Shown: positions 30,851 through 39,282 of the stretch, one piece after another | How the letters are laid out: each line of letters opens with the position of its first letter | How positions within the stretch are numbered: the stretch's first letter is position 1 | Origin: Thecamonas trahens ATCC 50062 | Lineage: Eukaryota; Apusozoa; Apusomonadida; Apusomonadidae | DNA: 64,000 nucleotides | Direction of reading: 5' to 3' | Assembly (NCBI RefSeq): GCF_000142905.1 | Contig: NW_013657624.1 | Coordinates: 38,235 to 102,234 of the forward strand | Notes under the pieces: model-generated | Databases searched by the model: none | Seen by the model: the letters and a program-made list of their open reading frames with translations, nothing else | What the model was told of the DNA's origin: nothing | Position numbers and translations under genes: made by a program

Positions 30851-33163
30851 ATGTCCAGTGTACGTATCCGACCGATCACCCACACCTGAGCTAGAGAATG
30901 TTCCCATAGCCTATGGATACATGCTGGGGAAGGGGAAGGCTGGGCTGACTGTCTGGCCCGGCTGTGTGTGGTGGTGGTGGTGCTGGCTGGCGGAGAGGAG
31001 GAGGGGAGGGGGGAGGGGAGAGGGGGAGGCTGTGGTCGTGAAGCCTTCAGTGGCTTCGCGAAGGTTTCGGTCGCCGAGACGGCATGGGTGGGCGCGACTT
31101 GCTTGGCATCCAAGGCCTGCATCATGATGTTTGAGAGCGGGGAAAGTAGCTAGTGAGGAAGATATAGAGCTTCTGGTGGTAGAGGTTAATACTGGTTGTC
31201 CTGAGGGGTGGGAATCGTTTGTATGGGTGGGTAGAAGGGTGACCCGAAGCCGCCCCCTCGTGTCCGAGTGATCGTGATCGCGATCATGATCATGATCATG
31301 ATCACGAACACGATCCTTGGCCAGGGGCTGCGGTCATGCTGCTGCACATGGGCATGGGCATGGATTGGTGAGTCACGACTGTGCACTTGTACACTGGCCA
31401 CACTCAAAGACAGTATGCCATACTCACTTGCTCATTATGGTGGTCAACAGGCTGAAGCGCTCAAGAACGAGGGCAACGCGGCCTTTACGGCCAAGGACTA
31501 CGAGACGGCCGTGGCCAAGTTTACGGCGGCCATTGAGGCCGACGCCAACTACCATGTGGCGTACTCGAACCGCTCGGCGGCGTACTCAGCAATGGGAAAG
31601 TACGACGATGCTCTGGCTGACGCCGAGAAGGTGATCGAGATCAAGGGCGACTGGCCTAAGGGCTACCTGCGCAAGGCCACTGCGCTCCGGTTCCTGGGGC
31701 GGACTGACGACGCGATGGCTGCCTACGACACTGGCCTGGAGGCTACGTCGGGTGCGCAGGCTATTGCCGATGCCAAGGCCAAGTTTGAGGCCGAGGCCGC
31801 GCCTGCCAATCCGCTCGCCTCGCTCTTTGACGAGACGGTGTGGACTAAGATTGCGACCAACCCGCAGACGCGCGAGTACATGAGCCAGCCGGACTTTGTG
31901 CAGATGATCCAGGCGGTGCAGAATGACAAGTCCGGGACTGCCGTCCAGCAGTACATGCAGGATCCGCGGTTCCAGGCCGTCTTCATGATGCTCCTCGGCG
32001 CCAACATGCCGCCCGGCGCCAACAACCCATTTGCGGCCGCCGCCGCCGACGGTGCGGCAGCCGCCGCCGAGTCATCGGCCCCGCCGTCGAGCTCGCAGCC
32101 CGAGCCGGCGCCCGAGCCGGTGCCCGAGCCCGAGCCCGAGGTCGACGAGGAGGCCAAGGCCCGCGCCGAGACCAAGGCCCGCGCCGACGCTATCAAGAGC
32201 GAAGGCAATGCGCTGTACAAGAAGGGCAAGTTTGACGACGCACTCGCCAAGTACCGTGAGGCTGAGTCGCTCCTCCCTGACGAGGTCACGTACATCCTCA
32301 ACCAGGCCTCGGTCTTCCTCGAGAAGGGCGAGTACGAGACGTGCATTGAGACGTGCGAGAAGGCTATGGACGTTGCCCGCGAGACCCGCGCCGACTACGC
32401 CACCCTTGCCAAGATCCTCACCCGCAAGGGCAACTGCTTCCTCCGCCAGAAGATGTACGACGAGGCCATTGCTGCGTTCGAGTCGGCTCAGCGCGAGCAC
32501 CGCACCGCGCCCACGCTCAAGCTCATCAACAAGACCAAGCGCCTCAAGCGCGAGGCCGCCGCCAAGGCGTACTACGACGACGACAAGGCCGCCGCCGCCA
32601 AGGCCGAGGGAAATGACGCCTTCCGCGCCCAGGACTATCCGACCGCTGTCAAGCACTACACCGAGGCTATCAAGCGCAACCCGAAGGACCACACGTTCTA
32701 CTCCAACCGCGCCGCGTCGTACATCAAGCTCGGCGCCCTGCCCGAGGCTCTCAAGGACATCGAGGCCTGCCTCGAGATCAAGCCCGACTTTATCCGCGCC
32801 TACTCGCGCCGTGGCCAGATCGAGTTCCTCATGCGTCAGTACCACAAGTGCATCGACACGTACCAGACCATGCTCGAGCTCGAGCCCGAGAACACAGAGG
32901 CCAAGGAGCAGATGATCAAGGTCGAGAACGCCATCCGCGCCCGCGAGCTCAACCCGCCGGGCACTCCCGAGGAGCAGGAGGCCGAGCGCGCACGCGCCCT
33001 CTCCGACCCGGACATCCAGCGCCTCTACGCCGACCCCAACGTCCAGTCGGCTCTCCAGGCCATGGCCTCAGACCCCGCCGCCGCCAAGGACCTCATGGCC
33101 GACCCGTCCATGTCGGTCAAGATTCTCAAGCTCCGTGCCGCTGGCGTCATCCGCTTTGGCTAA
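30851..33163 (+). CDS. STI1: STI1/HOP Hsp70-Hsp90 organising co-chaperone (9-nt first exon)
   Basis: Exon 1 is only ATGTCCAGT (30851-30859) followed by GTACGTATCC. The acceptor at 31450 (CAACAG) opens exon 2 in phase 0, giving MSSAEALKNEGNAAF, which matches the usual STI1 start. Total 573 aa. Order: TPR1 (about 4-110); DP1 (about 135-190, FDETVWTKIATNPQTREYM); acidic Pro/Glu linker; TPR2A (about 245-365, EGNALYKKGKFDDALAKY); TPR2B (about 375-490, AEGNDAFRAQDYPTAVKHY); DP2 (about 515-573). TPR domains clamp the EEVD tails of Hsp70 and Hsp90. A fallback start is the in-frame ATG at 31415, inside what I read as intron. The 591-bp intron contains a GATCAT array. Confidence 0.93.
31264..31312. repeat. 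GATCAT array in STI1 intron
   Basis: GATCGTGATCGCGATCATGATCATGATCATGATCACG-like run of overlapping GATC palindromes (31269-31305). A similar array is coding in the RING gene at 48316-48352. Confidence 0.8.
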
Positions 33164-33295
33164 CGCGGGCAGTAAACATCGCTTCGGCTCCCATCGCCCC
33201 CCAATGCCCACCAGCAGCCGAGCACTGCCCGTCCGTTAGAAGCCACACTTGTCTTGCACCCCGCCCAGCCCGTCTAGCCGGTCTTTCTTGCACTC

Positions 33296-34145
33296 ATGGC
33301 CGCCCACGCCGAGTCTACCGAGCTTGTGGCCCTCCTCCGTCGCCGATGCGGCGATCCCGAGGCTGCGCTTGCCGCCTGCCGCCAGCGCGAGGGTCCCCTC
33401 CATCCAAAGTGTCGCAAGTGTACGTCGATGCCAGTAGCCGAGTAAGGGGGGAGGGGGGGGGGGGGGGGAGCAGGAGCGATGAACTCACGAGGTTTTTCAC
33501 ACGAAATGCGCGAAAAAATGCTGCATGCCGAATGGTGCCCGATGAACGTGACGCGGGCCGGGCTGGCGGGTTGCGGGAGCAGTTGAGACTGCGGTGGGCC
33601 TCTGCAGGGCACGGGCCGGGTGCCCGTCCATCGTAGCCGACTACGAAGCGTGTCTTGAGGTCCATCTCCAGAGCGCTGCAGGCGGCGATGCGGCAGCCAG
33701 CCAGCTGGATCTCATGGCGCAGCATCCCGAGACAGCAGTGTGTCAGGCGGAGGCGAGCAAGCTGTCGACATGCGCCATGGCGGTGGCCCAGCTAGTCGAC
33801 GGCGCACCGGCGCCTGTGCCCCGCGGGGTGGAGGCCGAGCTCACCGCCGCTTGCCGCAAGGTCAACGACAAGCTCGCGGCGTGCGAAGCGAGACAATCAC
33901 GCGGTGTGGTCCCTGCTCAACCTGGGGCGTGTGCCAAGGCCAGGGAAGCCGCCCTCCTCTGCGCAGGCCGGGTCGTCTGCCCGGCCGACACGGCTGCGCT
34001 CTCGGCCTGCCGCACTCGCACCCTCTGGGGATGGCTCCCGTTTGCAGACTGCGAGCCTGCGACCGATGCTGTCCACCGATGCCTTGCCGCCTTTTACGCC
34101 ACTCTGGCCAAGCGGAAGCAGCTCAATGCCGCCGCCGGTCGATGA
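33296..34145 (+). CDS. Protein with eight CX9C motifs (four tandem twin-CX9C units)
   Basis: Exon 1 is 33296-33419, donor GTACGTCG; intron 33420-33582 (ends GAGCAG); exon 2 is 33583-34145. Phases 1/1; 228 aa. All 16 cysteines fall in eight CX9C motifs: C18-C28, C39-C49, C55-C65, C95-C105, C132-C142, C158-C168, C174-C184 and C198-C208. The splice itself creates the second motif (CRKFETAVGLC), which supports the model. Twin-CX9C (CHCH) proteins fold in the mitochondrial intermembrane space through Mia40/Erv1 oxidation and normally have one hairpin. No presequence is visible, as expected for Mia40 clients. The specific function is unknown; roles in respiratory-complex assembly are common in the family. 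Confidence 0.82.
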
Positions 34146-34456
34146 TGGTTTAGCCCGGGGGCTCGATGAGCGGGGAGGGCTACCAGGGCTACATCGAGAT
34201 GTGAGAGGAAGATGGCCGTCTGCCTGTGTGAAGGAGATCATCCAAAGCAACAGAAAGAGAAAGAACGAGAGCGAGGGCGTGGATGAGGCCAAGCACGCAT
34301 AGACAAGGGCAAGAAGAGCGAGGACAAAGGGGACGAAATCGAGATCGAGAGGCGAGAGAGAACGAGGGCAAGCGAGTGAGCGAGGACGAGAGACGAGGGT
34401 GAGATCGAGAGGCGAGAGAGCGAGGGCGAGCTCAGCGATGTGTACATCTCGACAGT
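34146..34456. other. Purine-rich intergenic region between convergent genes
   Basis: 311 bp, rich in GAGAGCGAGGG and GATCGAGAGGCGAGAGA copies (34340-34430). No convincing gene. It contains the 3' ends of two convergent transcripts. Confidence 0.5.
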
Positions 34457-34810
34457 CTAGGCAGTGCGGAGGATGATGTGGACGCCCGAGTCAGTGTCGA
34501 CGACATCAGAGAGGTCACCGACAGCCAGGGCAAAGGTAGCATCCTCAAAGGGCTTCTGCATCTGGCCACGGGTAAAGTGACCCAGATCACCACCATTACG
34601 AGCAGAGGAGCAGTCGGAGAGCTCAGTAGCAGCATCGGCAAAGGTCACTTCGCCCGACACAATCCGCTCACGGATGGCTTTGAGCTGAGCAATGGCATCG
34701 CTCTTGTCGGTGGCACGGATTCGCTCGCCGTCCGGGTCGCGCCACGACGCCAGACGCCGCGAGCCAGAGTGCTTGATGAGGAGGTGCGAGGCACGGACAG
34801 AGGAAGACAT
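34457..34810 (-). CDS. Pin1-type parvulin prolyl isomerase without WW domain
   Basis: 117 aa, a full parvulin domain and nothing else. It keeps the Pin1 basic loop HSGSRRLASWRD that recognises phospho-Ser/Thr-Pro, the Cys of the active site (SDCSSARNGGDLG), and the ending DSGVHIILRT. Absence of the WW domain resembles plant Pin1 (Pin1At) rather than human Pin1; Par14-type parvulins lack the RR loop. Predicted role: cis/trans isomerisation of phosphorylated Ser/Thr-Pro bonds in nuclear and cytosolic regulators. A C tract on the sense strand (34869-34881) lies 60 bp upstream. Confidence 0.95.
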   Translation of the reverse strand: MSSSVRASHLLIKHSGSRRLASWRDPDGERIRATDKSDAIAQLKAIRERIVSGEVTFADAATELSDCSSARNGGDLGHFTRGQMQKPFEDATFALAVGDLSDVVDTDSGVHIILRTA

Positions 34811-34923
34811 CTTGCTTGAATGAGGTAGTTGAAAGGTGTGGGGTGTGGGGTGTGGGGGTGAGGGGAAGGGGGGGGGGGGAGGGAGGCTTTTGCCTGCCCA
34901 CTTGCTTTTGGCGCTCTTTGTTC

Positions 34924-35325
34924 TGTCGGTCGGTCGGTCGCCGGTCGGTTGCTGGACGGTCGCAGGTCGCTGGTTGGTCGCTGGTTGGTCGCTGGTTGGT
35001 CGAGATCGGTTGCAGATCGGTTGCAGATCGGTCGCAGATCGGTCGCAGATCGGTCGCAGATCGGTCGCTGGTTGGTCGAGATCGGTTGCAGATCGGTCGC
35101 AGATCGGTCGCAGGTCGGTTGTAGATCGGTCGCAGATCGGTCGCAGATCGGTCGCAGATCAGTTACAGGTCGGTCGCAGATCGGTCGTAGGTCAGTCGCA
35201 GATCGGTCGCAGATCGGTCGCGGGGCAGATCGGTCGCAGATCGGTCGCAGGTCGGTCGCAGATCAGTTACAGGTCGGTCGCAGATCGGTCGTAGATCGGT
35301 CGTAGGTCGGTCGCAGGTCGGCCGG
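34924..35325. repeat. 11-bp minisatellite (CAGATCGGTCG)n
   Basis: Roughly 400 bp of tandem, partly degenerate CAGATCGGTCG units (variants TCGCTGGTTGG and TTGCAGATCGG). It fills the 519-bp space between the Pin1 gene start and the RING gene stop. No spacers of constant length, so not a CRISPR. Confidence 0.9.
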
Positions 35326-35329
35326 TCGA

Positions 35330-36460
35330 TCACTTGGGAACGTCATACTTGCACATTGGACAGTTGGAGACGCGCCGGAGCCACTCGTCGATGCATTGCG
35401 TGTGGAAGACGTGGAGGCATGGGAGCGTTTTGGCTGCTTGCCCGGCCACGAGCTCGGAGAGACAGACGACGCAGGTCAAGGTGTCACCACTGCTGGTCGG
35501 CGGCGCACTCTGGCCGACGACAAAGGTCGGCAGCGCGTCGATGGCCGCATCTGATGCCCCTCGCGGAACCGCTGGGCCCATCCGCTCCTCAAGCTCCATC
35601 ATCTCCTCGTACGACAGCTCACCGGCGCCGCCAAAGCCCGGCGGAAGCACAACCGCAGGCGTGCCGTCGTCACGGAGCCCGCGGATGCGGTTGAACGTCT
35701 GTGGAGTGATGACAAGCCGATCACCGGCCCGCCCCAGAGAGTTGGGCATCCTACTCAGCGGATCGGCCCTTCGCCGCCATCCAGCCACATCCACATCACC
35801 AAAGTCGTCGTCCGGCATCTCCCCCCCCATCTGCCGCAGCTGCCATGCCAACATGGCCGCCGTCTCGCTCCTCCAATCATCGACGACGTCGGAATCTTCC
35901 GAGCTGCTGCCGCCGCCCAGCGCGTCGCGCGCCAGCGCCCGCTCTGCTGCCTCGCGTGCCTCCTGCGCTCGCCGCCTTGACCGCCGCACCTGCTCCCGCC
36001 GGAATGCCTCCTCCTCCTCCTCCTGCAGAGCCCTCGCCAGTGCCTCATCCGACATCACATCAGCGTGCCGAGTCTCCGCCAAAGGCACTTCCGCTTTGTC
36101 CACCGTCTCATACACCGCAGCCCGCGCCGCCTCGCTAGCCGCCAGTGACGCCGCCAGCGATCGCATCAGAGCCTCGTTGCCGTCAATAGTCATCCGACTG
36201 TCACCCATCGTCCGCCCAGAGCTCTGTCTCATGCCTCGCCAACTATTCATCCCCGTCCCCGTCGCCGCCGTCGTCGTCGTCGCCGCCGCCGTCGTCGTCG
36301 TCGTCGCCGCCGTCGTTGTTGTCGTCGTCGTCGTCGTCCGTCTCGAGGCGTCGCCGCCGCGGCCAGCAAGCCCATCACCTGCGCCTGCTCCTCGTCCCTG
36401 TTGCTGGGCCAGGTACCGCTCCCGGGCCGCACGACGGACTTGGGCAAGCTGCTCGTCCAT
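35330..36460 (-). CDS. RING-H2 E3 ubiquitin ligase-like protein
   Basis: 376 aa. The C-terminal ~45 residues are a canonical RING-H2: CVVCLSEL ... LPCLHVFHTQCIDEWLRRVS and CPMCKYDVPK, with all eight Zn ligands. The rest is low in complexity: a Thr/Ala run (about 42-68), a Glu-rich segment ARALQEEEEEAFRREQVRRS and an acidic DEDSD-type patch. ALARALQEEE resembles a ubiquitin-interacting motif. No TM segment, so a soluble ligase. Sense-strand C tracts (36472-36503) lie within 45 bp of the ATG. Confidence 0.85.
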   Translation of the reverse strand: MDEQLAQVRRAARERYLAQQQGRGAGAGDGLAGRGGDASRRTTTTTTTTTAATTTTTAAATTTTAATGTGMNSWRGMRQSSGRTMGDSRMTIDGNEALMRSLAASLAASEAARAAVYETVDKAEVPLAETRHADVMSDEALARALQEEEEEAFRREQVRRSRRRAQEAREAAERALARDALGGGSSSEDSDVVDDWRSETAAMLAWQLRQMGGEMPDDDFGDVDVAGWRRRADPLSRMPNSLGRAGDRLVITPQTFNRIRGLRDDGTPAVVLPPGFGGAGELSYEEMMELEERMGPAVPRGASDAAIDALPTFVVGQSAPPTSSGDTLTCVVCLSELVAGQAAKTLPCLHVFHTQCIDEWLRRVSNCPMCKYDVPK

Positions 36461-36685
36461 GCTCCTGGGGGAGGGGGGGGGGGGGGTTGGTGACGGGGGG
36501 GGGGTTCGTGGAGGAGGGGAAGGGCAGGAGAGTCAGCCCAGTCAAGTCGGGCAGGTGTGTGACGTGAAGGGGGCAGAGTGAGTGACAGGCATGGTCGACT
36601 CATGGCGTGTTATGGCACTTGGTCACATAGGACGGAGGGGAGGGAGGGGGGGGGGGAAGGGGGTGGGGTCGAGGGAGTTGACGAG

Positions 36686-38069
36686 TTAGATCGACTCCTG
36701 GAGGAGCTTGTGCATGTCCTCCAGGCGAGTGGAGAGCGAGAGGTCGAGGTACTTGTCGCCGATCTCAACAATGTAGCCGCCGAGGATGTCCTTGTCGACC
36801 TGGGTGGTGAGCTCAAGCGACTCGCCCTTGGCGAGGTACTTGGTCTCGAGCTCCTTCTTGAGCGCCGCCACCTCGTTGGACGACATCTCCTGGGCAAGGG
36901 TGACGGTGGCAATGACCTCACCACGCTCGGCGATCATCATGGAGCGGTAGGCGGCGATGATGACATCAGCATCAGCCAGGCGGTTCGACTGAGCAAGGAC
37001 GCCAAAGAACGCCTTGGTCACCTTGGACGCGTTCGAGAGCGCCGCATCGAGAACCTTGAGCTTCTCGTCACCCGACACAAACGGGTTCTTGAGGAAGGCC
37101 GCAAACTTGGCCGACGACTCGATGGCGCCGCCGATCGAGGCCAGGTCACCCTCAACCTGCGCGGTAGCCTTGGACGCCGCAGCAGCCCGGTAGAGCGCCG
37201 TGGCGTAACGCCCAGACACACCAAAGAGCTTCAGCGGAGCACCGCCCGAGGACGAAGCCGCGGCAGTAGCCGCATATGTGCGCTGTGACCAGAGTAACCG
37301 ACCAACACACCGACGAGCAAGCCAACCGAGTCAACAAAGCAAGCCAGACCAGGTAGCCGAGACAACGATAAAAGACAAAGATGGAGACAGAGAAGTAGAC
37401 CGAGATGTGGAGTGAGCGAGAGAGGGGAAGCCAGGCCAGCGAGACCATCACATCAATCCGCGTCCATCCAGCAGCAGCAGCAGCATCAGCAGCAGCAGCA
37501 GTAGCAGTTGCAAACAGCAGCAATAACAGTTGTATGCAGCGTATACAATGGTAGTGAGTGAGTATGGTGGTGGGGGTGGTCGGCTCCGGCTCCCGGGCTC
37601 CCGCTCCCTGGCTGTGGGCTCCGAGCTCGGGTCGGTCATTGAAAAATTGACGCTGTGCTGGCAACGCGACACAGCGACGGGGGATGGGCATAGGGGAAGC
37701 ACAAGACAAGCACATTGTAGACAGGTTGGCTAGGATTGTACACCAGTCTTTGTTCTCTGTAGTAGACATACTTGGGGCATCTCATATAGACTATACGTGG
37801 CGACAGAGCCTTGCCCAACCTGGCCATTCCCTCCCCCCCCTCGCCTCCCCGTCGAACCACCGCCGCCAACCCGCAGCGCATCCAAAAACTGAGCACACAG
37901 CTGGCCCGTTTGAACCCTATGGTACACACGCACACACACCGCCACACACACACCACACCACATCCCGCCCTTCTTCTCTTGTGGCAAGGATACAACGTTC
38001 ACAAGGGACAACACGTACAGTAGCAGTCAGAGTGGCAGCAGCCAGACGGGTCCGAGCAAGGCTAAACAT
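36686..38069 (-). CDS. ATP5PO: Mitochondrial ATP synthase OSCP subunit (two exons)
   Basis: Exon 1 is 38069-38019 (MFSLARTRLAAATLTAT), a textbook mitochondrial presequence, followed by GTACGTG. Intron 38018-37283 (736 bp, ends TCACAG). Exon 2 is 37282-36686 and begins RTYAATAAASSSGGAPLKL. Phase 0 on both sides; 215 aa precursor. The mature domain starts FGVSGRYATALYRAA, the conserved OSCP/delta helical N-domain, and ends with LDLSLSTRLEDMHKLLQ. OSCP links the F1 crown to the peripheral stalk of ATP synthase in the matrix. Length is normal. It is head-to-head with the MinE-like gene. Confidence 0.95.
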
Positions 38070-38395
38070 AGTGGACAAGGCGTCGAGTGGTGTCCGAGGC
38101 CAAGTTTCGCCCGCTCGCTCACGGTGCCGGTCGCTGGCTCGCCTCCCCCCGCCCCCCCCTCGATTCGAATGTGACTTTTAGGTTTCGTTCGCTCGCCAAG
38201 CGCCCGCGCTCGCCGCGCCATCATCCATGCACACCACATAGTACGACATACATGGATAGCGGTAGAGATAGCAACACGTAGCGTGAGTATGGGTGTGGGT
38301 GGATGGCCATATGTGGTTCTAGCGACTCACCCGTGCATGATGCGGATGGCGGGACGACTGGCTTGGTTACACTCGTCGCGGATTGTCGTCTGTCA
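38070..38395. promoter_or_regulatory. Divergent promoter region between OSCP and MinE-like genes
   Basis: 326 bp between the two start codons on opposite strands. Contains a C-rich patch (38144-38163). No known motif identified; called regulatory from position only. Confidence 0.45.
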
Positions 38396-39039
38396 ATGGC
38401 CTTTCGTTCGCTTGTGGGACGGGTCTTCCCCTCCATGCTTCCTGCCAGCGCGGCTTCTGCCCACGTTGCACGCGACAGACTTCAGATCATCCTTGCCAAG
38501 TCGCGCATGGACGCATCGTCGTCACTGACAGAAGCTGTTGACATGGCCAAGATGCAGGAGGATCTCCTTGCCGTCGTCCGCGTACGTGCCCGCTGTCGCC
38601 AGCCCGTGATCACGACCGTGATCACCGCCCTGATCGCCACCCTGCAGGAAAAGGCCACCACGCCCTGCACCCCCTCCCCCTCCCCTTCCCCACCGCCAAG
38701 CCCAGGCCCTCCCACCATGGCCATGATACTCACTCTCTATGCCTCCCCTTGCCATCTTCAGAAGCATCTCAAGACCTCTTATGACGTCGCCACCGACGAC
38801 ATTGTGTGCAACAGTACGTTTTGGCGCGCAACTTTGGCTCGGCCGCCGCGGCCTACGCGCCATGGCTATGACCGGTGCCAACTCTGGAGAGGACGAGACA
38901 GAGTAAGAGAGCGGAAGGGGAGGAGAGGCGAGACGGGCAGTACTTACGGAGAATGATGGGGAATGTGGCGTGGGCGGGGGTAGTCCGTCGGGATGGCAGC
39001 CTCGAGGTGTTCGAGCTGCAGATTAACATGAACGCGTAA
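38396..39039 (+). CDS. MinE-family division topological factor, three exons, probably mitochondrial
   Basis: Exons 38396-38581, 38762-38813 and 38984-39039; donors GTACGTGCCC and GTACGTTTTG, acceptors TTCAG and GGTAG. Phases 0/0 and 1/1 match; 97 aa (E. coli MinE is 88). Residues 1-22 (MAFRSLVGRVFPSMLPASAA) are basic, Ser/Ala-rich and without acids, like a mitochondrial presequence. The MinE core follows: ARDRLQIILAKSRMD, matching the family AKDRLQIIVAHxR block that contacts MinD; MAKMQEDLLAVVRKHLKT, matching LEKDILEVIxKY; and the C-terminal dimer strands DDIVCNIRRDG and LEVFELQINMN, matching the family ISILELNVTLP. MinE stimulates the MinD ATPase so that MinC/MinD oscillate and place the FtsZ ring. 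Introns rule out bacterial contamination. Partner MinC/MinD/FtsZ genes are not in this window. Confidence 0.85.
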
Positions 39040-39282
39040 CCTCTTGCCGGCAATGGCGCGGAAGGGTGGGGGCGGGAAGGAGGGCCTGCCGCATACCGTC
39101 TTGGGGCTCGGGGCTGAGCTGGCGTTTCTTGCTGGGCATGCTGGCGATGGTGACACAACTCGTGGCCATGGCCGTCATCGTGATGCTCAAGGATACGGCC
39201 AAGATCGCTAACACACGTGCACGAGCCGTGCCTCATCGCAGCCATACACACACACATACATCCTTCACTATAATCTGCTCTG

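Noticed and set aside
33418-33607. Alternative splice of the CX9C gene (donor GTGTAC, acceptor at 33607)
   Set aside because: In frame, but it breaks the GTACGY rule and loses one CX9C motif. The 33420/33582 splice satisfies both.
34924-35325. CRISPR-like array
   Set aside because: Tandem 11-bp units without unique spacers, in a eukaryotic genome.
38396-39039. Bacterial contamination as source of the MinE-like gene
   Set aside because: Two introns with the same GTACGT donors as its neighbours, and embedding beside OSCP on the same scaffold.
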